Origin: JAEMQF01 sp049297615
GTDB lineage: Bacteria; Pseudomonadota; Gammaproteobacteria; Burkholderiales; Burkholderiaceae_C
Assembly: GCA_049297615.1 (NCBI GenBank)
Contig: JBAQUQ010000366.1
Span: forward strand, 1 to 20,343
Length of the DNA stretch: 20,343 nucleotides
Direction of reading: 5' to 3'
A model generated the notes under the pieces. That model saw only the letters and a program-made list of their open reading frames with translations, made no database searches and was not told where the DNA came from. Below are positions 1 through 7,551 of this stretch, in pieces; positions within the stretch are counted from its first letter, which is position 1, and every line of letters begins with the position of its first letter. A program made the translations under genes and the position numbers.

Positions 1-1197
1 CCCGAGTTCGGCGCGCGCGATGCTGCGCAGGTGCACCTCATCGGGCCCGTCGAGGACGCGCAAGGCCCGGCCCCAGCTCCACAGGCGCGCCAGCGGCGTG
101 TCCGGGCCCAAACCCATCGCGCCGAAGACTTGCATCGCGCGGTCGAGCACGCGCGTCTGCAAGCGCGCGCTGACGAGCTTGATGGCAGCACTGTCCTCAC
201 GCGCCGCGGCATTGCCCTCGCGGTCCATGCGCCAGGCGGCGCGCAGCACAAGCAGGCGCGCCTGGTCGATCTCGACCCGGCTGCACGCGATCCAGTCCTG
301 CACATTGCCGTGTTCGGCGATGCGCACGCCGAAGGCGCGCCGCTCGAGGGCGCGTTCGCACATCAGTTCGAGCGCGAGTTCGCATTGGCCGATGCTGCGC
401 ATCGCGTGGTGCACGCGCCCGGGCACCAGCCTCACCTGCGCCATCGAAAAGCCGGCCCCCGCTTCGCCGAGCCGATGCCCCAGCGGGACGCGTACGTTTT
501 GCAGCACGATCTCGCAGTGGCCTTCGAGCGCCTGGTGATCCATCACCGGGATGTTGCGTTCGACCGTCAAGCCCGGCACGTCCAGCGGCAGCAGCACGAT
601 GGAGTGGCAACTGTGCGCGTCGGCCGCGCGCGCCGCTTCGTCCACACCCATGAGCACGACGAGCCGGCAGTTCGGATGCGCGGCGCCGGTGATGAACCAT
701 TTGCGGCCATTGATGACGAGCGCCTCGCCGTCGCGCGCGATGCTGGTGTGCAGCTGGGTCGGGTCGCTCGAGGCGACATCGGGCTCGCTCATCGCGAAAC
801 ACGACCGGATTTCGCCGCGCAGCAGGGGCACGAGCCAGCGCTCGCGCTGGGCCGGGTCGGCGAAGCGCTGCAGCAGTTCGATATTGCCGCTGTCGGGCGC
901 GTTGCAGTTGAACACTTCGGCCGCCCAGGGAACGCGCCCCATGATCTCGGCCAGAGGCGCGTAGTCGAGGTGGCTCAGCCGCGTCCCCGGTTCGTCGTCG
1001 CGCAGGCCGGGCAGGAACAGGTTCCACAGGCCGAGGACTCGGGCCTGTTCCTTGAGCGGCTCGATCACGTCGAGCGGGTAGACGCCGGCGTCGGCGTAGC
1101 GCTGCCAATCGGGCAGGGAGGGCAGCACCAGGTCGTCCATGAAGCGCTGCAAGCGCGCTCCCAGCGCGCGGCTGGTGGGCGAAGGTTCGAAGTCCAT
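1..1197 (-). CDS. acyl-CoA dehydrogenase, C-terminus cut by window edge
   Basis: A continuous reading frame of 399 codons starts at ATG 1197 and is still open at base 1, so only the last few residues are missing. Family knowledge: these flavoproteins oxidise an acyl-CoA to the trans-2-enoyl-CoA and pass electrons to ETF. Seen here: an FAD/substrate-contact stretch CFAMSEPDVASSDP at residues 133-146, a KWFITGA segment near residue 166, and a C-terminal LDGPDEVH at about 382-389. That last motif is typical of the ACAD10/11-like branch and sits where medium-chain enzymes have YEGT with the catalytic Glu, so Asp probably acts as base here. The length fits the usual 400-410 residues. It lies 47 bp downstream of the Crp/Fnr regulator on the same strand and could be read through from it. 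No strong Shine-Dalgarno is visible before the start. The substrate is unknown. Confidence 0.9.
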   Translation of the reverse strand, partial: MDFEPSPTSRALGARLQRFMDDLVLPSLPDWQRYADAGVYPLDVIEPLKEQARVLGLWNLFLPGLRDDEPGTRLSHLDYAPLAEIMGRVPWAAEVFNCNAPDSGNIELLQRFADPAQRERWLVPLLRGEIRSCFAMSEPDVASSDPTQLHTSIARDGEALVINGRKWFITGAAHPNCRLVVLMGVDEAARAADAHSCHSIVLLPLDVPGLTVERNIPVMDHQALEGHCEIVLQNVRVPLGHRLGEAGAGFSMAQVRLVPGRVHHAMRSIGQCELALELMCERALERRAFGVRIAEHGNVQDWIACSRVEIDQARLLVLRAAWRMDREGNAAAREDSAAIKLVSARLQTRVLDRAMQVFGAMGLGPDTPLARLWSWGRALRVLDGPDEVHLRSIARAELG

Positions 1198-1244
1198 GGG
1201 GCTCGCTGCCCTGCGTGGTGCCTGGCCGGTGCGCCGCGGCCCGC

Positions 1245-1946
1245 TCAGGCCGCCGGCTGGTAGGCCGCCAGACGCTTCGAGTCGAGGATGCGGATGTCGC
1301 GTTTGTCGATCTCGATCAGCCCGGCAGCCTCGAGTTCGTGCAGGACGCGCGAGAAATACTCGGGCGTGAGCGACAACCTCGAGGCGATCGTGGCCTTGCT
1401 GACCGGCAGGGACACGGTCACTTTAGTGGCGCAGGTGTGGCCAGCGCCGTCCAGGTCGCGCAGCAGGTAGCCGATCACGCGCTGCAGTCCGCTGTGCAGG
1501 GCGTAGGCCTGCACGTCGTGCACCAGGCCGTGCAGCCGGCGCGAGATGCCCGCGAGCATGCGCAGCGCGAAGCTCGGGTCGTGGCCGATCTCGGCGAGCA
1601 CGGCTTGTTTGGACACGGTCAGGAGCAAGGTGTCGGTCAAGGCCTGAGCGCTCACGATATAGGGCCTGCCGGTGAACATCAGCGCTTCGGCGAAGGTGTT
1701 GCCGGGGCCGACGAGTTCGATCACCTTCTCCTGGCCCGCGGCCGAAATCGCGAACAGCTTGACCTGGCCGATCACGGTGATATGGAATTCGGCGCAGGGC
1801 TCGCCGACACGGAACACCATGTCGCCGCGGGAAAGACGGCGCAACTGGCTGGCGTCGGCCATGCGCTGCAGCTCGACCGCGCTCATCTCGTTGAAGAGCG
1901 GCAGCACCGACAGATAACGGGGCAGGTCGAAGCTGCGGGCTTCCAC
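1245..1946 (-). CDS. dnr: Crp/Fnr-family regulator, DNR-like
   Basis: 233-residue transcription factor with an N-terminal cyclic-nucleotide-like sensor domain, a dimerisation helix (about 120-155) and a C-terminal winged helix-turn-helix (about 178-225). The recognition helix contains E196-YF-S199-R200, the ExxSR signature that reads TTGAT half-sites in FNR and DNR. The N-terminal cysteine cluster that ligates the FNR [4Fe-4S] centre is absent. The segment NTFAEALMF (83-91) and the overall resemblance to Pseudomonas DNR suggest a heme-type NO/redox sensor (inference). I chose GTG 1946 because AGGA lies 7 bases upstream. The longer frame, starting at TTG 2018, would begin inside a perfect DNR box and so is unlikely to be coding. 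It probably controls the oxidase operon starting at 4145 and itself. Alternative: a Crp/Fnr protein sensing another signal. Confidence 0.87.
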   Translation of the reverse strand: MEARSFDLPRYLSVLPLFNEMSAVELQRMADASQLRRLSRGDMVFRVGEPCAEFHITVIGQVKLFAISAAGQEKVIELVGPGNTFAEALMFTGRPYIVSAQALTDTLLLTVSKQAVLAEIGHDPSFALRMLAGISRRLHGLVHDVQAYALHSGLQRVIGYLLRDLDGAGHTCATKVTVSLPVSKATIASRLSLTPEYFSRVLHELEAAGLIEIDKRDIRILDSKRLAAYQPAA

Positions 1947-1976
1947 GCGTGCATCCTGCGGAATTGGGGTGCGCGG

Positions 1977-2018
1977 ATTGTCGAAGCGGCGCCGCGCTCG
2001 GCGCTTGATCTCTATCAA
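1977..2018 (-). promoter_or_regulatory. FNR/DNR box and -10 upstream of the regulator gene
   Basis: Bases 2005-2018 read TTGATCTCTATCAA, a perfect TTGAT-N4-ATCAA palindrome. On the minus strand a -10-like GACAAT (4 of 6) occupies 1982-1977, with 22 bases between it and the box. This places the box centre at about -41.5 from a predicted start near 1970, the classical class II FNR/DNR arrangement. The leader to GTG 1946 would be about 24 bases. It implies autoregulation. Confidence 0.75.
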
Positions 2019-2037
2019 TCGGCCGCGGCCTGCAAGG

Positions 2038-2832
2038 CTAGCGGAAGCGCCAGGTCAGGCCTGCCGTGGCGCTGCGTGTCGACGCGCGCGCCGCAGCGGA
2101 GTGGGTGGTGCGGATGAGGCCCAGGGCGAAGTCGAGGTTCTCGCTGTGCGCGTAGGTGGCGCCGAGCTCGGCGAAGCGCGACCGCGTCGTGACAGCGCCG
2201 GCCTTGTCGCTCGTGGTGCCCAGATCCAGGGCGAGCGCCCAGTTCGGCGCGACGTTCCATACCGGAGCGATCGAGGCGACACGCAGGCTGCTCGCCGGCG
2301 TGGCCGGATCGCGGAAGCGGCCTCGGCCGATACCGAGGTTGGCATGCAGGGCCATGACGCCGAGCTCTTGCGTCGCGACGAGGGTCAGCGCCCAAGAGGC
2401 CCTGCCATTGCCCAGCCCTTGGCGTTCGCTGGCCTGGCTCACGGGCAGCAGGACTTCGGGTTTCAGGGCGAGGCTGGTGGCGGCCGCGCCTTCGAAGAAG
2501 CGCCACTTGAGGCCGAGCACCGGGTTGCCGCCGCCACTGGCGTCGATTCCCGGTGTGCTCGAGCGGATTTGCACGTGGCCGATCCCGGCGAAGGCGTCGA
2601 GCGTGTCGCTCAGCCCGCGCGTGAAGGTGATGGGGACGGTGCGCGTTCGAGTCGACAGCGAGCCTTGCCTGGTGCGCTCCGAGTCGATCGAGAATTCGAG
2701 CTGGTTGCCGGCTTCGCCCTGGGTGCCGGTGTCGTCCGTCAGCAGCGGCTGAAAGGCGAACGCCGGGCCGGCGAACACGACGATCGCGAGCGCTGGGAGC
2801 AGGCGCTGTGCCCTGCCGAGGTGGTTTGTCAT
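2038..2832 (-). CDS. outer-membrane protein, MetA-pathway phenol degradation type
   Basis: 264-residue exported protein. Residues 1-26 form a signal peptide ending AGPAFA, and the mature protein starts FQPLLTDDTGTQGEAGNQLE, the hallmark start of the Phenol_MetA_deg family (PF13557). The rest alternates polar and hydrophobic residues and ends in TWRFR with an aromatic near the C-terminus, as expected for an outer-membrane beta-barrel. Family knowledge: members occur beside aromatic-degradation and unrelated genes, and the transported substrate is rarely known. It lies between ctaA (164 bp upstream) and the regulator on the same strand. I chose ATG 2832 because the signal peptide begins there. 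The much longer frame extending to 4026 overlaps ctaA and is spurious. The function in this context is unknown. Confidence 0.75.
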   Translation of the reverse strand: MTNHLGRAQRLLPALAIVVFAGPAFAFQPLLTDDTGTQGEAGNQLEFSIDSERTRQGSLSTRTRTVPITFTRGLSDTLDAFAGIGHVQIRSSTPGIDASGGGNPVLGLKWRFFEGAAATSLALKPEVLLPVSQASERQGLGNGRASWALTLVATQELGVMALHANLGIGRGRFRDPATPASSLRVASIAPVWNVAPNWALALDLGTTSDKAGAVTTRSRFAELGATYAHSENLDFALGLIRTTHSAAARASTRSATAGLTWRFR

Positions 2833-2872
2833 CGTCGCGGTCTCACTTGATCGGCAGCGTTGGGCCGGGGAA

Positions 2873-2878
2873 AGTATA
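2873..2878 (-). promoter_or_regulatory. possible -10 element for the outer-membrane protein gene
   Basis: On the minus strand 2878-2873 reads TATACT, 5 of 6 against the sigma-70 -10 consensus, about 40 bases before ATG 2832. No good -35 is present. A lone TTGAT half-site at 2847-2851 lies downstream of it and lacks a matching second half. Weak evidence. Confidence 0.25.
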
Positions 2879-2996
2879 TCGACCCGGTCCAGCAGATCGG
2901 GCTCAGGCCTGCCCGCATGGGCGAGCCGGTCCCATCCCTGCAGCGGCTGGCGGCACGCGTTCGTGCAGGCGCGGGCCGTGCATCGCGTCGACGGTT

Positions 2997-3923
2997 TCAG
3001 AACAAGACCACGAGTGCGGCGAGCAGGGCCGCGGCCAGCAGATTGTGCAGCAAGGCGAACTGGAGTTGCAGCGATTCCACGGTCATCGTCAGCCCGACCA
3101 CGACCTGGGCGGCGAACAAGACCAGGAGGGCCGCGGCGCTGCTGGGCCGCCCGCGGCGAAACGCCGCGAGGGCCAAGGGCACGACGAGCGCCGCGAGCGT
3201 GATGCCCAGGCCACGATGCAAGGCCAAGGCCAGGGCGCCGTCCGGATTGATCGGCGGCAGGGCATTGAACTGCGGCTCGCGCCAAGGGTTGAGCGTGTCC
3301 CAGCCGACTCCGCGTGCAGCGTTCATGCAGTCCGACCAGCCGCTGCAACTCAAGGCCGCATAGGAAGAACTGACCAGGCTGCCCAGGGCGATCTGGGCGA
3401 TCAGCAGCAGCGCGGCAATCACGACCCACAGGCGCAGGCCCGGCGCGCGCAGCGGCGTCCCGGCGACGGCGAGGCGGGTACACAAGGCCAACATGGCAAA
3501 CCCGCCCAGCAAATTGCCCATGGTGACCGCAGGCAGGCGCGCCGCGCTGCTCCACAGGCCGAGCACGGTCAGGAACAGCGCCAGGCCGAGCAGGGCCAGC
3601 GTGATGCCCCCTTCGCGTCGCAACAGCGGCTGCGTGCCCAGGCACACCATGACCATGGTCACGACGAGCAAGAGCGCAAGCGTCGCCACCACGCGATGCA
3701 CCAGACGCACCCCCGCGGTGGCCACCTGCTCCTCGGCGCTGACGGGAACGCCCTGCTGCAACTCGCGCAGGCTCTGCCCATAACACCGCGGCCAGTCGGC
3801 GCAGCCCAGCCCGGCCTGGGACAAGCGCAGGTAAGCGCTCAAGGACGTCACCGCCAGCAGCAACGCCACGCACACCCCCGCCAGGCGGCGCAATAACAGG
3901 AGTCGGCGGTCGGTGGGGTTCAT
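2997..3923 (-). CDS. ctaA: heme A synthase (COX15/CtaA family)
   Basis: 308-residue polytopic membrane protein with about eight hydrophobic segments in two pseudo-symmetric halves. The first half has SAYLRLSQAGLGCADWPRCYG (30-50, with Cys41 and Cys47) and the second QIALGSLVSSSYAALSC (177-193) with Cys193 and Cys199; these are the two cysteine pairs of the family. Candidate heme ligands are H76 (RLVHR), H236 (ALHRG) and H293 (LLHNL). The usual fourth histidine appears to be N137 (MGNLLGG). Known role: oxidation of the heme O methyl group to give heme A for heme-copper oxidases. It lies divergent to the oxidase operon, with 221 bp between the two start codons, and complements ctaB at 6637. ATG 3923 gives the normal N-terminus; the long frame reaching 5603 is a shadow. 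Confidence 0.9.
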   Translation of the reverse strand: MNPTDRRLLLLRRLAGVCVALLLAVTSLSAYLRLSQAGLGCADWPRCYGQSLRELQQGVPVSAEEQVATAGVRLVHRVVATLALLLVVTMVMVCLGTQPLLRREGGITLALLGLALFLTVLGLWSSAARLPAVTMGNLLGGFAMLALCTRLAVAGTPLRAPGLRLWVVIAALLLIAQIALGSLVSSSYAALSCSGWSDCMNAARGVGWDTLNPWREPQFNALPPINPDGALALALHRGLGITLAALVVPLALAAFRRGRPSSAAALLVLFAAQVVVGLTMTVESLQLQFALLHNLLAAALLAALVVLF

Positions 3924-4040
3924 GGCGGGTGTGATCGAGGCGGACGGCGATCGGGCGGGAGCGCGCGATGTCGCGGCGCATCGTAGCGCGCGCGGGTGCA
4001 TCGCGCTGGATTGCGCGGCTCTGCAAAAGCGCCGGCTTTC

Positions 4041-4082
4041 TTGTGACAGATCAAGTCGGTGTGCGCTGCGCCTGCGCAGAAT
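4041..4082 (+). promoter_or_regulatory. FNR/DNR-like box and -10 before the nine-gene oxidase operon
   Basis: Bases 4041-4054 read TTGTGACAGATCAA, 8 of 10 matches to TTGAT-N4-ATCAA. After a 22-base gap the -10-like CAGAAT (4 of 6 to TATAAT) lies at 4077-4082, so the box is centred at about -41.5 of a start near 4089. This is the same geometry as at the regulator's own promoter. The leader to ATG 4145 would be about 56 bases. In the opposite direction, toward ctaA, no -10 is found at the matching distance. Confidence 0.7.
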
Positions 4083-4144
4083 GATTCCAGCCAAAGCGGC
4101 CCATGCGGCACGTCGAGCCTCAGCCACCCCAATCAGGAGACGCC

Positions 4145-4318
4145 ATGAACAAGTCGACCCCGATGAACCCGATGAACCAGGATAACGAGCCGGTTCCGTG
4201 GATGCAGCAACTGCTGGACAACCCCTTCCTGCTGCTGTTCCTGGGCGTGATGGTCCCGATGATCGTCTACACCCTGTGGGGCGTGATCGACATCCTGACG
4301 GTCCCGCTGGCCAAGTAG
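4145..4318 (+). CDS. small membrane protein, first gene of oxidase operon
   Basis: 57-residue protein with a Met/Asn-rich cytosolic-looking N-terminus and one transmembrane helix at about 28-50. AGGAG sits 5 bases before ATG 4145, so I prefer this start over the upstream ATG at 4103. It is 37 bp before the CuA subunit and is clearly co-transcribed. Thermus-type ba3 oxidases carry a single-helix subunit IIa. This protein has the right size and position to be an equivalent accessory subunit, but I see no diagnostic motif, so the role is inferred from context. Confidence 0.75.
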   Translation: MNKSTPMNPMNQDNEPVPWMQQLLDNPFLLLFLGVMVPMIVYTLWGVIDILTVPLAK

Positions 4319-4355
4319 GCCGCGCCTCCCGACCCGACTCGAAAGAGGGACACCC

Positions 4356-4895
4356 ATGAGTGCCATCCTTCCCCCCGCCGAACGCCTGTGGTGGAAACAC
4401 CCGCTCGACCGTGTCGAAGGCACCTGGATCGCGATCGCTTTCATCTGGTGCCTGGTGATGTTTTTCATGATGGTGGGCTGGCATGTCTACGGCCGCCAGA
4501 ACCTGTCCACCGAAACCTATAAGACGACGCCCGAGAAGTTCTCGGCAAAAGCGCAGGCGATGGTCGACAAGTACACCGTTCGCACCGAGACTGCCGACAA
4601 GGTGCCGGTCGTCGCGCCGCCCCCCGGCAGCGACGTGTACCTGATTGCGCGCCTCTGGAATTTCTGGCCGATCCTCGAGCTGGAAAAAGACAAGACCTAC
4701 AAGCTGCACCTGACCTCGATGGACTACAACCATGGCTTCTCGCTGCAGCCAGCCAATATCAATATCCAGGTCGTGCCGGGTTACGAACATGTCGTGACGG
4801 TGACGCCCAACCAGAGCGGCACCTACTCGGTGGTGTGCAACGAATACTGCGGCATCAACCATCACACGATGGTCGGCCGTCTCTACGTCAAATAA
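4356..4895 (+). CDS. heme-copper oxidase subunit II with CuA site
   Basis: 179-residue protein with one N-terminal transmembrane helix (about 24-46) and a periplasmic cupredoxin domain. The CuA site is complete: a histidine in DYNHGFSL, then CNEYCGINHHTM, giving the Cys-x-Glu-x-Cys-x3-His-x2-Met pattern near the C-terminus. It is short, like ba3 (B-type) subunits II, rather than the two-helix A-type. Role: accepts electrons from a periplasmic cytochrome c or cupredoxin and passes them to subunit I. A good ribosome site (AAAGAGG) precedes ATG 4356, and subunit I begins 15 bp after its stop. Because subunit I lacks the oxygen-reductase Tyr, the complex may be a CuA-type nitric oxide reductase and not an oxygen reductase (inference). 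Confidence 0.9.
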   Translation: MSAILPPAERLWWKHPLDRVEGTWIAIAFIWCLVMFFMMVGWHVYGRQNLSTETYKTTPEKFSAKAQAMVDKYTVRTETADKVPVVAPPPGSDVYLIARLWNFWPILELEKDKTYKLHLTSMDYNHGFSLQPANINIQVVPGYEHVVTVTPNQSGTYSVVCNEYCGINHHTMVGRLYVK

Positions 4896-4910
4896 GCGAG
4901 GGGCAGAGCC

Positions 4911-6611
4911 ATGTCTAACGCGACAAGTTACCGGACTTGCCCCCGATCCGGGCTGCAATTCGAAGCGAATGCCGAAAAGCTGATGCTCGCCAACGCCGTC
5001 GCTGCGGTGGTGTTCCTGCTGCTCGGCGGCATTCTGGCGATCGGCGTGGTGTTGACGCGCTGGCCGGCGGTGCACTGGCTCGAGGCCGACACCTTCTACC
5101 AGGTGCTCACCGCGCACGGCATCGACATGCTGATCTTCTGGATCATCTTCTTCGAGATCGCCGTGCTGTATTTCTGCTCGTCGACCTTGCTGCGCTGCCG
5201 GCTCGCAACGCCCAACATCGCGTGGCTGGCGTTCGCTCTGATGGTGATCGGCGCGGTGCTGAACAACGTCGCCATCTACCAGGGGAGCTCGAGCGTGATG
5301 TTCACGTCGTACGTGCCGATGCTGGCCGCGCCGTCGTTCTACCTCAGCCTGATCCTGTTCGCCGTGGGTGCGCTGATCGCTTGTTTTGTCTTTCTCGGCA
5401 CCCTCGTCGTGGCCAAGCGCGATCGAACCTACACCGGCTCGGTGCCGCTCGTCACGTTCGGCGCGATCACGGCCTGCATCATTGCCGTGTTCACGATCGC
5501 CTCGGGGGCGATCATCCTGATCCCGACCCTGCTGCTCTCGCTCGGCTGGATCAAGGAGGTCGATGCGCTCATCTACCGCACGATCTGGTGGGCGTTCGGC
5601 CACTCGTCACAGCAGATCAATGTCGCCGCGCACATCTCGATCTGGTACGCCGTGGCGGCGATCGCCTTCGGCGCCAAGCCGATGTCGGAGCGCGTCAGCC
5701 GCGGCGCCTTCTTGCTGTACATCTTGTTCCTGCAATTGGCCAGCGCCCACCACCTGCTCGCCGACCCCGGGCTGAGCACGAGCTGGAAGGTCGTGAACAC
5801 GAGCTACTTCATGTACTTCGCCGTGCTGGCGTCGATGATCCACGGCCTGACGATCCCCGGCGCGATGGAGGTCGCGCAGCGCGAGAAGGGCTACAACAAA
5901 GGCCTGTTCGAATGGCTGCGCAAGGCGCCGTGGGGCAATCCGGTGTTCTCGGGCGTGTTCATCTCGCTCATCGGCTTCGGCTTTCTGGGCGGCATCTCGG
6001 GCGTGATGATGGGCACCGAGCAGCTCAACATGATCATCCACAACACGATCTACGTTCCCGGGCACTTCCACGCCACGGTGGTGATCGGCACGACGCTGTC
6101 ATTCATGGCGCTGACCTACTTTCTCATCCCCGTGCTCTTCAAGCGCGAGATGATCAGCCCGAAACTGGCGCAACTGCAACCCTACCTGTTCGGCCTGTCG
6201 ATGTATTTCTTCGTCCTCGTGATGATGGGCGCGGGCACGCTGGGCGTCTCGCGCCGCCACTGGGACATGGCGTTTGCCGGCAACGCTTTGGCCTATGAGT
6301 GGCCCGGCGCGGCCTACCTGATGATGGGCCTGGTGGGGATTGCCGGCGTGGTGGCGATTGTCGGCGGCGCGATCTACATCTACATCACGGTCGGCTCCCT
6401 GCTGTGGGGCAGGCGTCTGGACGCCGGCGCGGCCAGCGCTCAGTACACGCCGATCCCGCCGACAGCGCCCACCGTGGTGGCGCAGAGCTATGGCTCGGCC
6501 GGCTTCGCAGCACCGGGCACCTTTGCCCTGGCGATGGTGTTCCTGGCAGCTTTCGTCCTGTACTACTTCATCAACTGGAAGTACTTGTCAACGCTTTGGG
6601 GCTTGAGCTGA
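4911..6611 (+). CDS. heme-copper oxidase subunit I lacking the active-site Tyr; NO reductase-like
   Basis: 566 residues with 13 or more hydrophobic helices. Metal ligands visible: H69 (TAHGID) and H387 for the low-spin heme, H385 (PGHFH) for the high-spin heme, and H231, H280 and H281 for CuB. In oxygen reductases of the A and B families the CuB His in helix VI is followed four residues later by the Tyr cross-linked to it. Here the stretch is H231-SSQ-Q235, so Gln replaces Tyr. Overall layout (HHLLADPG, short CuA partner) is B-type/ba3-like. Known: several non-canonical NO reductases (sNOR, eNOR and others) evolved from such enzymes by losing this Tyr, and the Nitrosomonas sNOR operon also includes senC, as here. 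The exact family cannot be fixed by eye. Heme A is likely, since ctaA and ctaB are adjacent. Confidence 0.88.
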   Translation: MSNATSYRTCPRSGLQFEANAEKLMLANAVAAVVFLLLGGILAIGVVLTRWPAVHWLEADTFYQVLTAHGIDMLIFWIIFFEIAVLYFCSSTLLRCRLATPNIAWLAFALMVIGAVLNNVAIYQGSSSVMFTSYVPMLAAPSFYLSLILFAVGALIACFVFLGTLVVAKRDRTYTGSVPLVTFGAITACIIAVFTIASGAIILIPTLLLSLGWIKEVDALIYRTIWWAFGHSSQQINVAAHISIWYAVAAIAFGAKPMSERVSRGAFLLYILFLQLASAHHLLADPGLSTSWKVVNTSYFMYFAVLASMIHGLTIPGAMEVAQREKGYNKGLFEWLRKAPWGNPVFSGVFISLIGFGFLGGISGVMMGTEQLNMIIHNTIYVPGHFHATVVIGTTLSFMALTYFLIPVLFKREMISPKLAQLQPYLFGLSMYFFVLVMMGAGTLGVSRRHWDMAFAGNALAYEWPGAAYLMMGLVGIAGVVAIVGGAIYIYITVGSLLWGRRLDAGAASAQYTPIPPTAPTVVAQSYGSAGFAAPGTFALAMVFLAAFVLYYFINWKYLSTLWGLS

Positions 6612-6636
6612 GTGGGTCGCGCGACGGATTGCGGCC

Positions 6637-7539
6637 ATGAACTCGATCACTGTCGTGCAATCCACTCGAAGAAGCGCCGCGCAGTGGGCGCGGCTCGTGC
6701 TCGGCCTGTTCAAGCTGCGCATCGCCGGGATGATCACGATCACCGCCCTCGTGGGCCTTGTGGTGACGCCGGGCCCGGCGCTGAGCCTGGCTCAGTTGGC
6801 CGTGCTGGCGCTGGCCGTGTTGCTCGCCTCGGCGAGCGCCGGCGCGTTCAACCAGTACTTCGAGGTCGACACCGACCGGCTCATGGCGCGCACCCGCACG
6901 CGCGCTTTCGTCACCGGGGAATTGCCGCGCACGCCGGCCTGGCTGGTAGTGATCGCCGCCCTGCTCGGATTGGCTGTCGGTGCGGCCTGGCTCGCACTCA
7001 ATGGCCTGGCTGCGCTGTATATCTTCTTCGGCGCCTTCGTCTACGCGGTCGTCTACACGGTGTGGCTGAAGCGGCGCAGTTGGACGAATATCGTGATCGG
7101 CGGGCTGGCCGGCAGCTTTGCCGTGCTCGCCGGTGGCGCCGCGGTGGACCCGACCCTGGGGCCGCTGCCCCTGCTGCTGGCTCTTGCGCTGTTCCTGTGG
7201 ACACCGCCCCACTTCTGGAGTCTGGCGATCGCCAACCAGGCCGACTATGCAGCCGCGGGCGTGCCGATGCTGCCGGTCGTGGTGGGCCCGCAGCGCGCGG
7301 CGCGCATCGTGTTCGCGAGCACGCTCGCCTTGTTCGCCGCCTCGCTCCTGCCCGGGCTGTTCGGCGCCGGGCCGATCTACATGGCGGGTGCGCTTGCGGG
7401 GGGCCTTTATTTCCTGCACAAAGCCTGGGCGCTGGCGCGTGCACCGAACCGCAAGACGGCGCTGGCGTCGTTCTTCGCGTCGCTGCTGCAGCTCAGCCTC
7501 TTGCTCGGCGCTGCGAGCATCGACGCACTGATGCGCTGA
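6637..7539 (+). CDS. ctaB: protoheme IX farnesyltransferase (heme O synthase)
   Basis: 300-residue UbiA-type prenyltransferase with about eight or nine transmembrane helices. It transfers farnesyl to heme B to give heme O, the substrate of CtaA. The first catalytic loop is N72-QYFEVDTDRLMARTRTR, carrying the Asp pair (D78, D80) that binds Mg-diphosphate, and the second conserved region has WLKRRSWTNIVIGG and LFLWTPPHFWSLAI. The length matches the family. It starts 25 bp after the subunit I stop, with only a weak ribosome site. Its position in the operon indicates dedicated heme supply for the upstream oxidase. Confidence 0.93.
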   Translation: MNSITVVQSTRRSAAQWARLVLGLFKLRIAGMITITALVGLVVTPGPALSLAQLAVLALAVLLASASAGAFNQYFEVDTDRLMARTRTRAFVTGELPRTPAWLVVIAALLGLAVGAAWLALNGLAALYIFFGAFVYAVVYTVWLKRRSWTNIVIGGLAGSFAVLAGGAAVDPTLGPLPLLLALALFLWTPPHFWSLAIANQADYAAAGVPMLPVVVGPQRAARIVFASTLALFAASLLPGLFGAGPIYMAGALAGGLYFLHKAWALARAPNRKTALASFFASLLQLSLLLGAASIDALMR

Positions 7540-7551
7540 GGCAGCCTGCGC

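Noticed and set aside
2847..2860. TTGAT half-site before the MetA-type gene
   Set aside because: The second half (AGCGT) matches only 2 of 5, and the position would put the transcript start after the start codon.
2038..4026. 662-codon minus-strand frame spanning the MetA-type gene and ctaA region
   Set aside because: Only its last 264 codons look like a protein (signal peptide and beta-barrel). The upstream part is Arg/Ala/Gly-rich, overlaps ctaA in another frame and has no domain.
2997..5603. 868-codon minus-strand frame
   Set aside because: Only the final 308 codons are real (ctaA). The remainder is antisense to the subunit II and I genes and is His/Arg/Gln-rich shadow.
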